A stretch of DNA of 64,000 bases from Schaalia odontolytica (GCF_002847525.1 NZ_PKKM01000001.1:124001-188000); one strand, 5' to 3'. Shown: positions 47,767 through 57,263, counted from the stretch's first letter. The notes: a model not told the origin generated them from the sequence alone. A program made the numbers and translations.

Positions 47767-48132
47767 ATGGCTGACCGCGCACTGCGTGGCATGCAGATCG
47801 GTGCGAAGTCCCTCGAGTCCGAGGACGGCGTCGTTTTCGCCGACCGTTTCGTCGTTCGTTACGCCTGCCCGAACGGACATGAGTTCGAGGTGACGCTGTC
47901 CAGTGAGGCGACGGCTCCGGCGACCTGGGAATGCAAGTGTGGTCAGACCGCTGAGCTTATTGGCGAGACCGTTGAGGACGAGGAAAGCAAGCCCGTCAAG
48001 CCGCAGCGTACCCACTGGGACATGCTGCTCGAGCGTCGCTCGGTCGAAGAGCTTGAAGTTGTCCTTACTGAGCAGCTCACTGCGTACCGCGAGGGTCGCC
48101 TGCGTCCCGAAGGCTCTTACCGCAAGGGCTAA
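47767..48132 (+). CDS. rbpA: RNA polymerase-binding protein RbpA
   Basis: Actinobacterial factor that binds RNA polymerase and group I/II sigma factors and helps open promoters. ATG 47767 has a strong AGGAGG upstream and gives 121 residues beginning MADRALRGMQIGAKSLESED; a longer frame opens at 47719. The core domain holds the zinc-like pair YACPNGHEF and WECKCGQ, the basic linker KPVKPQRTHWDML, and the sigma-interaction helix RRSVEELEVVLTEQLTAYRE. Its stop codon overlaps that of the convergent ppm gene. The four-cysteine pattern is reduced to three cysteines and one histidine. Confidence 0.95.
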   Translation: MADRALRGMQIGAKSLESEDGVVFADRFVVRYACPNGHEFEVTLSSEATAPATWECKCGQTAELIGETVEDEESKPVKPQRTHWDMLLERRSVEELEVVLTEQLTAYREGRLRPEGSYRKG

Positions 48133-48914
48133 CGCTTCGGCAAGATCCGTCGCGCGGCCTGGGCCACTCGGCTCAGGCCGCCTTTCGTTACCATCACGAG
48201 TTCCTCGACGAAAATCGACGAGTCGAGCTTCGATTCGCCGGCCATGCGTTCGTCGAAGGTGATCGGAACCTCGGCGATAACGGCTCCCAGGGAACGCTCG
48301 AGCTCGGTCATTTCGACCTGGAATCCGAATCCTGTCGTCGCTACCCGACCGAGAACCTCGTGCTGGGCTAAAAAGGCGCTACGGTGCAGGCGTAGCCCTG
48401 CTGTTGCGTCTTTGACCGGAGTGCCCAGGCAAAATCGGACATAATAATTGCCTGCTTTTGACAGGGCGACGCGCTTGGACGACCACCCGTTGATGGCACC
48501 GCCGGGCACCCAACGCGAGCCGATGACGAGGTCGGGCTTATCGGGCCCAGCCATACGTGCCAGCAGCTTCGGCAGATCCACCGGGCGGTGAGATCCGTCC
48601 GCATCCATCTGGAGAATAAACGGATAGCCCTGCTCGATTCCCCAACCCATACCGTCGACGTAAGCGGTTGCAAGGCCGGACTTCGCGGGACGGTGCAGGA
48701 CGTGAAGCCGTTCCTCGTCCTTGCAACGAGAATCGACCCACTCCCCCGTTCCATCCGGCGATGAGTCATCCACAATGAGGATATGGGCATGGGGCACGTG
48801 TGCCCATACGCGCGTGAGAATATCCGGGAGCGTCTCCATCTCGTTGTAGGTTGGAATAACGATCAGGGTATGGTCCCCCTGCGGAGACGGAACAAGGCGC
48901 TCAGAAACGGTCAT
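48129..48914 (-). CDS. ppm: polyprenol monophosphomannose synthase
   Basis: GT2 glycosyltransferase that transfers mannose from GDP-mannose to polyprenyl phosphate, feeding glycolipids or protein mannosylation. The 261-residue protein has VIPTYNEMETLPDILTRV, LIVDDSSPDGTGEWVDSRC and the metal-binding LQMDADGSHRPVDLPKL, ending with the FDERMAGESKLDSSIFVEEL region. No membrane helices are seen, so it is the soluble catalytic type. In mycobacteria Ppm1 fuses this domain to Lnt; here lnt is the upstream gene, 19 bases away. Confidence 0.92.
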   Translation of the reverse strand: MTVSERLVPSPQGDHTLIVIPTYNEMETLPDILTRVWAHVPHAHILIVDDSSPDGTGEWVDSRCKDEERLHVLHRPAKSGLATAYVDGMGWGIEQGYPFILQMDADGSHRPVDLPKLLARMAGPDKPDLVIGSRWVPGGAINGWSSKRVALSKAGNYYVRFCLGTPVKDATAGLRLHRSAFLAQHEVLGRVATTGFGFQVEMTELERSLGAVIAEVPITFDERMAGESKLDSSIFVEELVMVTKGGLSRVAQAARRILPKR

Positions 48915-48933
48915 GATTCACATTTTGCCGAAT

Positions 48934-50553
48934 TTAGTGGCTCGACGCACGCCTGGCACGCGCTGAGGCCCTTATTCCTTGCCCGATAACTGTCACTAAC
49001 GCCAGAGCGTTGATAACAAACGTGGCGGCCATGACGGCGCCTGGAACCCTCTCCCCCGCCCACGCTGTCACTGTCAGCGACGAACGCAGCGGAATATCGG
49101 CGGCGAGTGTTGCTGCCTGCTCGGTACCGGTGCTCTCCAAAATCGAACCGTCGGGCCGAATCACGTAGGAATGACCTGTTGTTGAAGCCTGGACGGCGCT
49201 GCGCGAATACTCCATCGCGCGCATACGCAACAGCTGTCCCTGCTGGGCCGACTCGCCCGAGGAACGGAAGTGATAGTTGTTCGACGGAACGATAATCGCC
49301 TGTCCGCCACGAGCCACGCCATCGCCGATCACCATAGGGTAGGCGGCCTCGAAACAGATACCGACCGCGAGAGGAACGCTGCGCCCATCGCGTGCCTCAA
49401 TCGTCATCAGGGGAGGCTCCTCCCCCGCTTCCATATCCTTGCTGGACTGAGCAACTTCGGTTGCGAACGAAGCAATGAAGTCCCGGAAAGGAATGAACTC
49501 GCCAAAGGGAACGGGAACGTGCTTGGAGTAACGTGCGGCCTCGTCCATTCCCGTGCCCGGGTCCCATACCGCCAGCCAGTTCTTCACGCGGTCGCGCTCG
49601 TTCAGGTTCGTGTAGCCGATCAGGATCGGCGCATCGAGCGCCGTGGCGGCTCGATCGACGGCCTGGCCAATCGCAGGGAATGCAAGCGGATCGCGGTCAA
49701 CGGATCCTTCGCCCCAGATTGCAAGATCGATCGGGTCGTGCGCGAGCTCCGGCGAACTCGCGAGCTCCAGGGATGCCCGCACGTTGTTGTCGGTCACCTC
49801 GCCCTCACGACTGTAGGCCTGAGCGCCCGGCAACGCGATATCGCCCTGGACGACACCGATACGCAGCATTCCGTTCTCAGCCTGATTCGGTAGCGTCACC
49901 GCAAGCGGAGCGATAAACGCGCCTGCCACGATCAGGGCAAGGGCTGGACGCGAAAACCAATGCTCGCGCACGACGCTGGCATCGCGAGCGGCACAAGCAC
50001 GCCGAACCAGAACCGCCAGGAAAACAACGACGACAGTGATCAGTGTGGTTCCCCCGTAGGGAGCCAGGCGGCCAAGGGATGAATCGACCTGCGGCAATGC
50101 CACCGACCCCCAGGGAAAGCCCGACCACGGCCAGCGCGAGCGCGCGGCGTCAACACCGGCCCACGTGAGTGCGTAGAACAGGGCCTGCATGATGGGTCCC
50201 CGTGCCCATGCCCACAGCTGTGTCCAACGCGCGAATAACGCCCATGCCATGAGGAAAAGAGTCTGGACGAACGCAAGGACGAACCAGGGAGGCCTCGTAC
50301 CCACCGCCAAAGGAATCCAGTCGATGAGCGGAATCCAGAAGCTCATGCCGAACACGAAGGTAACCGTCAGCGCACGCGGTGCCCTGGCCTCGTCGATGCG
50401 TGAAATGTACAGTGCGAGAGCGGGCACCGAGAGCCACCACCAGCCCAGCGGCGGGAACGACGCATACAGCGCGAGTCCCGCAACAGCGGCGATGATCGAA
50501 TCACCGCAGATGTGTGCGAACGAGACCCGTCGCAAGATCTCCTGATGCCCCAC
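48934..50553 (-). CDS. lnt: apolipoprotein N-acyltransferase
   Basis: Adds the third acyl chain to lipoproteins at the membrane. The 539-residue protein has about six N-terminal helices (residues about 15-215), a nitrilase-type domain with the Glu-Lys-Cys triad (WGEGSVDRDP, KHVPVPFGEFIPFRDF, VGICFEAAYPMV), and one C-terminal helix (about 502-525). The NNYHFRSSG loop and EYSRSAVQASTTGHS also fit the family. Fifteen bases separate its start from the helY stop. It is the natural partner of the lipoproteins made in the region. Confidence 0.92.
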   Translation of the reverse strand: MGHQEILRRVSFAHICGDSIIAAVAGLALYASFPPLGWWWLSVPALALYISRIDEARAPRALTVTFVFGMSFWIPLIDWIPLAVGTRPPWFVLAFVQTLFLMAWALFARWTQLWAWARGPIMQALFYALTWAGVDAARSRWPWSGFPWGSVALPQVDSSLGRLAPYGGTTLITVVVVFLAVLVRRACAARDASVVREHWFSRPALALIVAGAFIAPLAVTLPNQAENGMLRIGVVQGDIALPGAQAYSREGEVTDNNVRASLELASSPELAHDPIDLAIWGEGSVDRDPLAFPAIGQAVDRAATALDAPILIGYTNLNERDRVKNWLAVWDPGTGMDEAARYSKHVPVPFGEFIPFRDFIASFATEVAQSSKDMEAGEEPPLMTIEARDGRSVPLAVGICFEAAYPMVIGDGVARGGQAIIVPSNNYHFRSSGESAQQGQLLRMRAMEYSRSAVQASTTGHSYVIRPDGSILESTGTEQAATLAADIPLRSSLTVTAWAGERVPGAVMAATFVINALALVTVIGQGIRASARARRASSH

Positions 50554-50568
50554 GAGCCCTCCGCTCTC

Positions 50569-53337
50569 TTAAATCGTCGACCACGCAACGATACCGCGTC
50601 CGATGCGGTCCTTCGCGGCCTCGGCTTTACGTGCAAGCTCGCCGCTAGACGACGCCGACGCGATCTGACCGAGGCAGTCCATGACCTGACGCATCCAGCG
50701 GACGAAGTCTCCGGCCTGGATCGGCGTGGCATCAATAGCTGTGGCCAGCGTCGAGCCGTGCGCCCACGCAAGTGTGGCAGCCATCAGACCGGCGTCGAGG
50801 CTCGGGGTCAGGTCGCAGCCACAGGCCTTTTCGACGCGGTGCACGCGCTCCAGGGTCGCGAGGCTCTCGTGCCAGGCTTCCTGCACACGCATGCCCACAC
50901 CTGCGGGTGCCAGCTGTTGGGCATCGTCGTCGGAACGTGAATCGTACACGAGGGCCGAGACCATCGATGCAAGCTCTGCCTCGTCGAGCTCATTCCACGT
51001 GCCCTCATTCATCGACATGGCGACGACCAGGTCGCGCTCACCGAAGATTCGGCGCAAGCGCTGACCCGCGTCTGTGACCTCATCCCCCGCCAAAAATCCG
51101 AGACGTTCGAGGACCGCGCAGACACGATCAAACTGGGCAGCCACGGAACCCGTCTGGGAGTCGATGGACGAGCGGAGACGATCGATCTCGCGCGCCAGGC
51201 GTGCCCACTGGGCGCCGGCTCGAGCGTGCTCCTCGCGATGCGGGCAGCGGTGCACCGGATGCTGACGCATCGCGAGACGTAGTGCCGAGACCGCATCAGA
51301 GGCCTGCGTGGAATCTGCTGGGACCTCGTAGAGGCCCCTGGCTGCGCCGGAACGCAGCTCTCCGGCGATGCGCGTGCGCTCCTTCGTGCGCCGTAGTGCC
51401 GAGCCACCGGGAATGGACATATGGCCGACGACAGCAATTGCACCGCGCACGTCTTCGGGGGCCAGTGCCCTCCACGTGGCGTCCTCCCCGATCACCGAGA
51501 CCTCAACTCTGCCCGAGGCGCTGGTCGCCTTTGCCCCAACGACACACAGCCGCGTCTTGCGGCCACGAGTCAGTGCGAGGACGTCACCCGGGCGCACGCC
51601 GGACAGAAGACGACGCGATTCATCACGTGCCTCGCGCTTGCGCGCTCGTGCGCCGGACTTCTCCGCCTGACCCAACTGGTCGCGCAGCGTCAGGTACTCG
51701 CGGACATCGCCGTGCGAACACGACAGGTCCTCGGCCGTCGCGTCGCGCTGAGCCTCCAACTCGGTTAGTCGCGACGCGAGCGCGACGACAGCGGAATCGG
51801 CCTGATACTGCGCGAAAGAGGACTCCAAGACCTTGCGAGTCTGGGCGCGCGTCGAGCGCGCGAGCAGGTTGACGACCATGTTGTACGTCGGAGTGAACGC
51901 GGAAATCAACGGGTACGTGCGCTTTGACGCGAGGGCTGCGACCTCTTCGGGTGCCACTCCCCCACGATGCGAGACGACAGCGTGCCCTTCGGTGTCAATA
52001 CCGCGACGCCCCGCGCGTCCCGAGAGCTGCGTGTACTCGCCAGCAGACAGAGAGACATGCGCCGAGCCGTTCCACTTCGTGAGAGACTCGATGACGACCG
52101 TGCGAGCGGGCATATTGATGCCGAGTGCCAGCGTTTCCGTCGCGTACACCATCTTGACGAGGCCGCGCGAAAACAGGTGCTCGACGCTTTCCTTCATGAG
52201 GGGCAGCATGCCAGCGTGGTGGGCAGCGATGCCGCGCATGAGGCCGCGTTTCCACGCCTCGGTACCGAGAACAATGGCATCCTCGGGAGGAAGAAGCGCG
52301 ATGACCTCATCCACGTAGCTCTCGATCTCGGCGGCCTCCGAGCGCGTCGTCAGCGTGATGCGCGTGGAGAGGATCTGACGCACCGCGTCCTCGCATCCTG
52401 CCCGCGAGAAGATAAAGGTGATGGCGGGCAGCAGCCGCGCACGGTCAAGAGAAATCAGCGTCGAGGGGCGCGACTCGCGACGTACCCGGACCTCGTGGTT
52501 CCACGAGCGCGAGCCGCGCCCGCCACGCATCCCTGAGTCGCGCGTCGCCGCCACGAGCTCGGGGTTCAGCTTCCCCTTACCGGTGGGCGCGTACAGGTCG
52601 AAGATGTCCTCGCCGACAATCATGTGCTGGTAGAGCGGGACGGGACGCTTCTCAGAGACGATAATCTCGCAGGTGGAGCGCACCTCACGGATCCACGCCC
52701 CGAACTCCTCGGCGTTGGACACCGTGGCAGACAGCGCGATGATCGCAACGTGTGTGGGCAGGTGAATGATCACTTCCTCCCACACCGGGCCGCGCATCTT
52801 ATCCGCCAGGTAGTGGACCTCGTCGAGGATAACGACGCCCAGGTCATCGAGGGCTGCACCAGCGTAGATCATGTTGCGCAGGACCTCTGTCGTCATGACG
52901 ACGACCGGGGCACCGGAGTTCACCGACGTGTCGCCGGTTGCCAGGCCGACGTTGTCCGCACCGTAGAGGTCGCACAGCTCCAGGTACTTCTGGTTGGACA
53001 AAGCCTTGATCGGCGTCGTGTAGAACGCGCGCATTCCCTGCTCGAGCGCGACGTATGCGCCGAACTGGCCCACGATGGTTTTACCCGCGCCCGTAGGAGC
53101 GGCCACGAGGACAGAGCTGCCGGCCTCGACGGCATCGAGTGCCTGGATCTGGAATGGGTCAGGGGTGAAACTTAGCGTGGACACCCAACGGGCGCGCAGC
53201 GACGAGGCAGCCTGCGCCTCGGCCTTGTACGCGGCGTAGCGCTGGGCTGCACTGCCCACGCCGAGGCCGACTTCCTCCTCGCGCTGGGTCATGTGGTCAG
53301 CATCCCGGGTGCGGTGGCGACGTCGTTTGGGGCTCAC
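50569..53337 (-). CDS. helY: Ski2/HelY-type DEAD/DEAH RNA helicase
   Basis: Superfamily 2 helicase of the actinobacterial HelY group, related to Ski2 and Mtr4. The start is GTG 53337, which overlaps the pafC stop (GTGA) and has GAGAGGA upstream; the frame continues to 53547 only in pafC shadow sequence. The result is 922 residues. Motifs: VAAPTGAGKTIVGQFGAYVA (I), ILDEVHYLAD (II, DEVH), IALSATVSNAEEFG (III), and YTQLSGRAGRRGIDTEGHAV (VI). The C-terminal half is helical. Position after pafBC matches the mycobacterial order, though tatA and tatC are missing between. Confidence 0.92.
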   Translation of the reverse strand: MSPKRRRHRTRDADHMTQREEEVGLGVGSAAQRYAAYKAEAQAASSLRARWVSTLSFTPDPFQIQALDAVEAGSSVLVAAPTGAGKTIVGQFGAYVALEQGMRAFYTTPIKALSNQKYLELCDLYGADNVGLATGDTSVNSGAPVVVMTTEVLRNMIYAGAALDDLGVVILDEVHYLADKMRGPVWEEVIIHLPTHVAIIALSATVSNAEEFGAWIREVRSTCEIIVSEKRPVPLYQHMIVGEDIFDLYAPTGKGKLNPELVAATRDSGMRGGRGSRSWNHEVRVRRESRPSTLISLDRARLLPAITFIFSRAGCEDAVRQILSTRITLTTRSEAAEIESYVDEVIALLPPEDAIVLGTEAWKRGLMRGIAAHHAGMLPLMKESVEHLFSRGLVKMVYATETLALGINMPARTVVIESLTKWNGSAHVSLSAGEYTQLSGRAGRRGIDTEGHAVVSHRGGVAPEEVAALASKRTYPLISAFTPTYNMVVNLLARSTRAQTRKVLESSFAQYQADSAVVALASRLTELEAQRDATAEDLSCSHGDVREYLTLRDQLGQAEKSGARARKREARDESRRLLSGVRPGDVLALTRGRKTRLCVVGAKATSASGRVEVSVIGEDATWRALAPEDVRGAIAVVGHMSIPGGSALRRTKERTRIAGELRSGAARGLYEVPADSTQASDAVSALRLAMRQHPVHRCPHREEHARAGAQWARLAREIDRLRSSIDSQTGSVAAQFDRVCAVLERLGFLAGDEVTDAGQRLRRIFGERDLVVAMSMNEGTWNELDEAELASMVSALVYDSRSDDDAQQLAPAGVGMRVQEAWHESLATLERVHRVEKACGCDLTPSLDAGLMAATLAWAHGSTLATAIDATPIQAGDFVRWMRQVMDCLGQIASASSSGELARKAEAAKDRIGRGIVAWSTI

Positions 53338-54272
53338 GATGCATCCTCTCGGTTCCAGGTCGACAAAACTGAGCGCGCACGGCGTGCGGCCTCCTCGCGC
53401 ATATCCGGCGTTGCTGCGCGCAGGTGTGGGGCAATGTCGATGAGGAGGCTCAGGCCCCACTGTTCGTTCCAGACGGGCAGGGTGATGCGCGCTCCCCCGC
53501 CGTCCAGCTCGGCAATGATGTGACCGTCGTATTCGTCGGCGATCCACCGAGCATCGCGATCGACGTCGAGCGTCCAGGAGGGTGCGTCATGACGCATGCG
53601 GCGCGGCTCCTCGACGCGTGGCCCCTCGCCGCGCACGTCGCTGATGGACGCGACCGCAAAGCTGCGCGCCTCGCCCGAGCGAGTACACCATCCGCGCAGA
53701 AGCCAGCCGCTCGCGCTCGCCTCGAGCGACCACGGGTCGACGATGCGGCGCGTGCGAACGCCTGAAGCGGACACATAGGAGAAAGACACTCGTTCTTCGC
53801 GCAGGAGGGCGTCGCGCAGAGTCTCAAGGCTCGCGCTTGACGAGGCCAGAGACGGGATCGCTTCCACGTGCTGTTCGGCCTCAGCCTCTTTCAAGCCACC
53901 GAGCGCGCAGACAACGAGGGCTGCATGCGGAACATGCGTGGAGAGCTCCTTGCCGAGCAGCGGAGTCATCGCAGATAGGCCAATGAGAAGAGCCTGCGCC
54001 TCAAGCGTTGACAGCCGCAGCGGTGCCGAGGCACCCAGCGTCGAGCGCAGTGAGACACGCTGTTCTTGCTCGTACAGCTCCCAATCGAGCTCAAAGGACG
54101 CGCCGGGCAGTGAATCTCCAACAGAGGCAAGGTATTCGACGTCGCGACGCACCTGCCGACGAGTGCGATGGAAATGCGCAGCGATCTCATCGACGCTCGC
54201 GCCCGGGTGCTCGCTCATCCACGCCACCATCGAGGCAAGCCGGACGACGGCCAGCTGAACGTTCTCAGGCAT
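53334..54272 (-). CDS. pafC: WYL-domain regulator PafC
   Basis: 312 residues from ATG 54272, eight bases inside the end of pafB; an upstream frame start at 54296 is less likely. The N-terminal HTH (VDEIAAHFHRTRRQVRRDVE) is followed by a WYL domain around residues 145-240 (VRTRRIVDPWSLEASASGWL, LRGWCTRSGEARSFAVASI). PafB and PafC form a heterodimer that drives the LexA-independent DNA-damage response in mycobacteria; proteasome links of the name need not apply here. Order pafB-pafC-helY is the conserved one. The WYL domain suggests a nucleic-acid ligand as the damage signal. Confidence 0.9.
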   Translation of the reverse strand: MPENVQLAVVRLASMVAWMSEHPGASVDEIAAHFHRTRRQVRRDVEYLASVGDSLPGASFELDWELYEQEQRVSLRSTLGASAPLRLSTLEAQALLIGLSAMTPLLGKELSTHVPHAALVVCALGGLKEAEAEQHVEAIPSLASSSASLETLRDALLREERVSFSYVSASGVRTRRIVDPWSLEASASGWLLRGWCTRSGEARSFAVASISDVRGEGPRVEEPRRMRHDAPSWTLDVDRDARWIADEYDGHIIAELDGGGARITLPVWNEQWGLSLLIDIAPHLRAATPDMREEAARRARSVLSTWNREDAS

Positions 54273-55197
54273 CGTGCTCACCCCACGTAGCAGCAATACG
54301 CAGACGCGTTACCATCGCGTCTCGCAGCGGCTCGGGTGCGACGACGATGACGTCGTCTGCCAATGGAAGAAGACGGCCTATCCACGTTCCCATCTCTGCG
54401 CCTTCAAGCGCGATACGTTCCCAGCCGTGCCGAGGCGAGCTGTGCTCCTCAGACGATGCCCCGGCCTCGTGACCGTGGAGAAGCGTGCGCGCAGTGGAGT
54501 CCGCGCGCACGTGGACAACGGGAGAGACAAACGATGACACGCGAGGAAACGCCGCTCCCTCGGGTGGAAGCGAAGCGTCGCCTGGCTCTCCGATGAAGGA
54601 AATCTGCGAGCGTATGCGCGACACACGGAAGGTGCGTTCGTCCCCTCGGTCGAGATCCCACCCCCACAAGTACAAGGCGCGACCCTGCACCGACAGAGCC
54701 CACGGCTCGACGGAGCGCTCAGTGAGCTCGCGCGAGCCAGGGTATTCGAAACACACCACGCGCCGCTCGCGAATGGCCTGCGACAAGACAGTGGCGGCCC
54801 CGATACCGGTGAGACCCAGACGAATAGCGGGAGCAGGAACGTCCTCGGAGGAAGCTGCAGCTGCCTTCGCATCGATCGCGTCGGCGAAAAATTCGCTGCT
54901 GTCCCACGCGCGTGCGGCCAGCGACATGAGCGCGCGGTCGGTACTCGTCACTTCGATGCCGGGCGCAAAAGAATCCCAGGCGATGCTGTAGCGCTCCCCC
55001 GACTGGATCGTCATGTGGGCACCAGCGTCGCGCAATGCATCTTTGTCACGCTGGAACTGCGTTTCGAAGGCATCGTCCGCGAGCCCCTGATATCCGGGAA
55101 GAGCACGCAATTGCGCCTTCGTGCGCCCGGGACGCGCGCCCAGGAGCTCGACAAAAAGCTCAAGGACGCGCACGTTAGCGTTGACAGCGGTACTCAC
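54265..55197 (-). CDS. pafB: WYL-domain regulator PafB
   Basis: 310 residues from GTG 55197. The N-terminal part carries VLELFVELLGARPGRTKAQL and FETQFQRDKDALRDAGAHMT (winged helix), followed by a WYL domain with FEYPGSRELTERSVEPWALS and LYLWGWDLDRGDERTFRVSR. It is the first gene of the pafB-pafC-helY run. The mixed use of Ser, Ala and Gly codons is like that of neighbouring genes, with no sign of transfer. The upstream neighbour is the lipoprotein gene, ending 49 bases away on the same strand. Confidence 0.9.
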   Translation of the reverse strand: MSTAVNANVRVLELFVELLGARPGRTKAQLRALPGYQGLADDAFETQFQRDKDALRDAGAHMTIQSGERYSIAWDSFAPGIEVTSTDRALMSLAARAWDSSEFFADAIDAKAAAASSEDVPAPAIRLGLTGIGAATVLSQAIRERRVVCFEYPGSRELTERSVEPWALSVQGRALYLWGWDLDRGDERTFRVSRIRSQISFIGEPGDASLPPEGAAFPRVSSFVSPVVHVRADSTARTLLHGHEAGASSEEHSSPRHGWERIALEGAEMGTWIGRLLPLADDVIVVAPEPLRDAMVTRLRIAATWGEHDA

Positions 55198-55246
55198 CCG
55201 CCTACCCTACGCGAAACGCGCGCGTCCCGAGCATACGGCGCACCGT

Positions 55247-56296
55247 TTAGGACTGAGGCGACGCGGCATCAGCCGTGCTCGCGTACTCGTTGGTCACGAT
55301 GACGGTCGGATCGACGTCTCCTTCGAGGACCCCAATCGACGTCAGGAACGACACCATGGAAGACCAGGTGGCGAGATCCTGCACGCCGTCAGCGTGGGCA
55401 TCGTCTCCGAGCCACAGAGGAACGGTCGCAGCGAGTACGGCATTGGCTGCGGCCAGCGACGTCTCGTCGCTGAGCGTCGTATCCCACTTCACCGTCGCGT
55501 CAATCGCGACCTGAGGATCGGCTGCGATCGCGTTCATCGCCTCGGTGGTTGCGGACACGACCGCGCGTGCCGCATCAGGGTGGGCCTGCGCCCACTCGCG
55601 TGTCGTAATAATCGAGGCCGCCACCAGCGGAGTCGAGGCACCATCCAACGGGATCTCCCGGATGTCGATGCCCGCCAGTCTCATCTGCACCGCGTCATTG
55701 TTGGTAAAGCCAACGACTGCGTCCACCTGGCCAGCCGCGAGGGCCGCTTGCTGCGTGTAGCCAATCGACGAAATGGTCACGTCTGATGTCTGCAGGCCAC
55801 CGGCCTTGATAGCGGCAAGGGTGGCATAGTAGCTCGAACCATACTCACCCGGAATACCGATGTTCTTTCCGGCGAGGTCAGCCAGGCTTGTAATCGATGA
55901 CGAGGCAGGGACGATGACACTCCCCGGGTAGGTCGCGTAATACTGGCCAATCGACACGAGGTCCATGCCCTGCGAGGCGGCAACCGCAGCCTCGTCGCCG
56001 GAGGCAATGACCACGTCCTCCTGGCCGGCGAGAAGCGCCGTGAACAGACCCTCGTCCGAGCCGTGATGGCGAACGGTGGGCGTGATGCCGGCGTCGTTAT
56101 ACAGCCCCTGAGAATCAGCGACATAGACGGGAGCAAACTGCACGTTTGGAATGTAGGTCAGGCCGATCGTCACGTCCGAGGCGCCCTTCGAGGACGCGTC
56201 CGACTGCGTTGCGCCGGGACCGGCTGTGCAAGCGCCCAGTGTCAGCGAGACGCTGGCCCCAATAACGGTCGCGCGAACGAAAGTGGAAAGCTTCAA
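55247..56296 (-). CDS. ribY: riboflavin-type ABC substrate-binding lipoprotein (NMT1/THI5-like)
   Basis: 349 residues. The signal peptide ends in the lipobox LGAC with Cys23, so it is a lipid-anchored extracellular receptor. The rest is an NMT1/THI5-type type-II binding fold, with IGLTYIPNVQFAPVYVADSQ, LYNDAGITPTVRHHGSDEGL and the ligand region EDVVIASGDEAAVAASQGMD. The permease gene is 12 bases upstream, and an FMN riboswitch heads the unit, so the ligand is probably riboflavin or a precursor. Thiamine-pyrimidine binding is the main alternative from the fold alone, but the riboswitch argues against it. No ATPase gene is next to it. Confidence 0.85.
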   Translation of the reverse strand: MKLSTFVRATVIGASVSLTLGACTAGPGATQSDASSKGASDVTIGLTYIPNVQFAPVYVADSQGLYNDAGITPTVRHHGSDEGLFTALLAGQEDVVIASGDEAAVAASQGMDLVSIGQYYATYPGSVIVPASSSITSLADLAGKNIGIPGEYGSSYYATLAAIKAGGLQTSDVTISSIGYTQQAALAAGQVDAVVGFTNNDAVQMRLAGIDIREIPLDGASTPLVAASIITTREWAQAHPDAARAVVSATTEAMNAIAADPQVAIDATVKWDTTLSDETSLAAANAVLAATVPLWLGDDAHADGVQDLATWSSMVSFLTSIGVLEGDVDPTVIVTNEYASTADAASPQS

Positions 56297-56308
56297 GGGA
56301 TGTCTCCT

Positions 56309-57082
56309 TCACTGCGTGATGGCGTAACGCTTTGACCGCTCAATGCGATACACGATGACATACAAAACTGTTGCCATGATGCACAGGATCGTGATGACGA
56401 CAAACATGCCGGCGGTGTCCACGTTGCTTCTCATTTGAGTGAGTACCTGCCCGAGCCCGGACCCTCCCATGACCATCTCCCCCACGACTGCGCCCGTGAC
56501 AGACAGAGCAAACCCGTTACGCAGGCCGCCCAGAATGGCGGGCGCGGCAAGAGGTAGCTCCATGTGTGCGGCCATCGTCCAGCCCGTCGCGCCGTCAAGT
56601 GCAGCAGCTTCGAGCAACTCGCGATCGATATGACGCAAGCCGACGACGGTGGATACAAGGATCGGGAAAAACACCATGAGCGCGCACAGTACGATAACCG
56701 GCGTGATGCCATACCCGACCCACAGCACGAGAATGGGGGCGATTGCGATGGCGGGCAACGCTTGGGTTGCTCCAAGGAAGGGCTCCACCGCCGCAGCCAA
56801 CAGGCGCCAGCGGTAGATCGCGTACGCTAACGGCAGCGCAACGACCGTTCCGAGCGCGCACCCCGCGATGGCCTCGCCTCCCGTCACCGCAATCTGGCGC
56901 CAGGTGGTAGGGCGCTGGAGCAGTGCCACGCCTTTTCGGGCAACAGCAAGCGGATCGGGCAGACGCCAGGCTTCGATGCCGGTCAATGTTGTCGTCAGCC
57001 ACCATCCCGCCAGCACAAGGGCAAGGAAGATGATCGGTGCCGCGACGGTGAGCGCACCGCGGGGCTTGTTCCGAATTGCCAC
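56309..57082 (-). CDS. ribX: ABC transporter permease of a riboflavin-type uptake system
   Basis: 257 residues from GTG 57082, after GGAAAG. The TauC/SsuC-like permease has six membrane helices and the cytosolic EAA loop ELLEAAALDGATGWTMAAHM, which binds an ATPase. N-terminal residues MAIRNKPRGALTV precede the first helix. The FMN aptamer ends 61 bases before the start. With the lipoprotein gene it matches the RibXY type of predicted riboflavin transporter, placed here by regulation rather than by experiment. Its partner ATPase must be encoded elsewhere. Confidence 0.88.
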   Translation of the reverse strand: MAIRNKPRGALTVAAPIIFLALVLAGWWLTTTLTGIEAWRLPDPLAVARKGVALLQRPTTWRQIAVTGGEAIAGCALGTVVALPLAYAIYRWRLLAAAVEPFLGATQALPAIAIAPILVLWVGYGITPVIVLCALMVFFPILVSTVVGLRHIDRELLEAAALDGATGWTMAAHMELPLAAPAILGGLRNGFALSVTGAVVGEMVMGGSGLGQVLTQMRSNVDTAGMFVVITILCIMATVLYVIVYRIERSKRYAITQ

Positions 57083-57143
57083 GACTTACTTTCCGACACC
57101 GGGGGTACGCGCAGCACAGCAGACGCACGGATGCGCCTCATGC

Positions 57144-57263
57144 ACTCCTCCCATCCGGACTTTAACCGTCGGTGCCGGAATTTCACCGGCTCAACCGCCC
57201 TCGTTCTGTGAAGGCGGGTCGCGGACTATCACCGCCGGTTCGGACTTTCACCGACCCCGGAGT
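57144..57263 (-). promoter_or_regulatory. FMN riboswitch (RFN element)
   Basis: On the minus strand the core reads GGTGAAAGTCCGAACCGG, CGGTGATAGTCCGCGACC, then GGTTGAGCCGGTGAAATTCC and CGACGGTTAAAGTCCGGATG, in the order and with the key bases of the RFN element. P1 is ACTCC (57259-57263) with GGAGT (57144-57148). GGATG at 57152-57156 can pair with downstream CATCC at 57129-57133, a candidate switch between the ligand-bound and free forms. The regulated gene is the permease. Confidence 0.93.
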
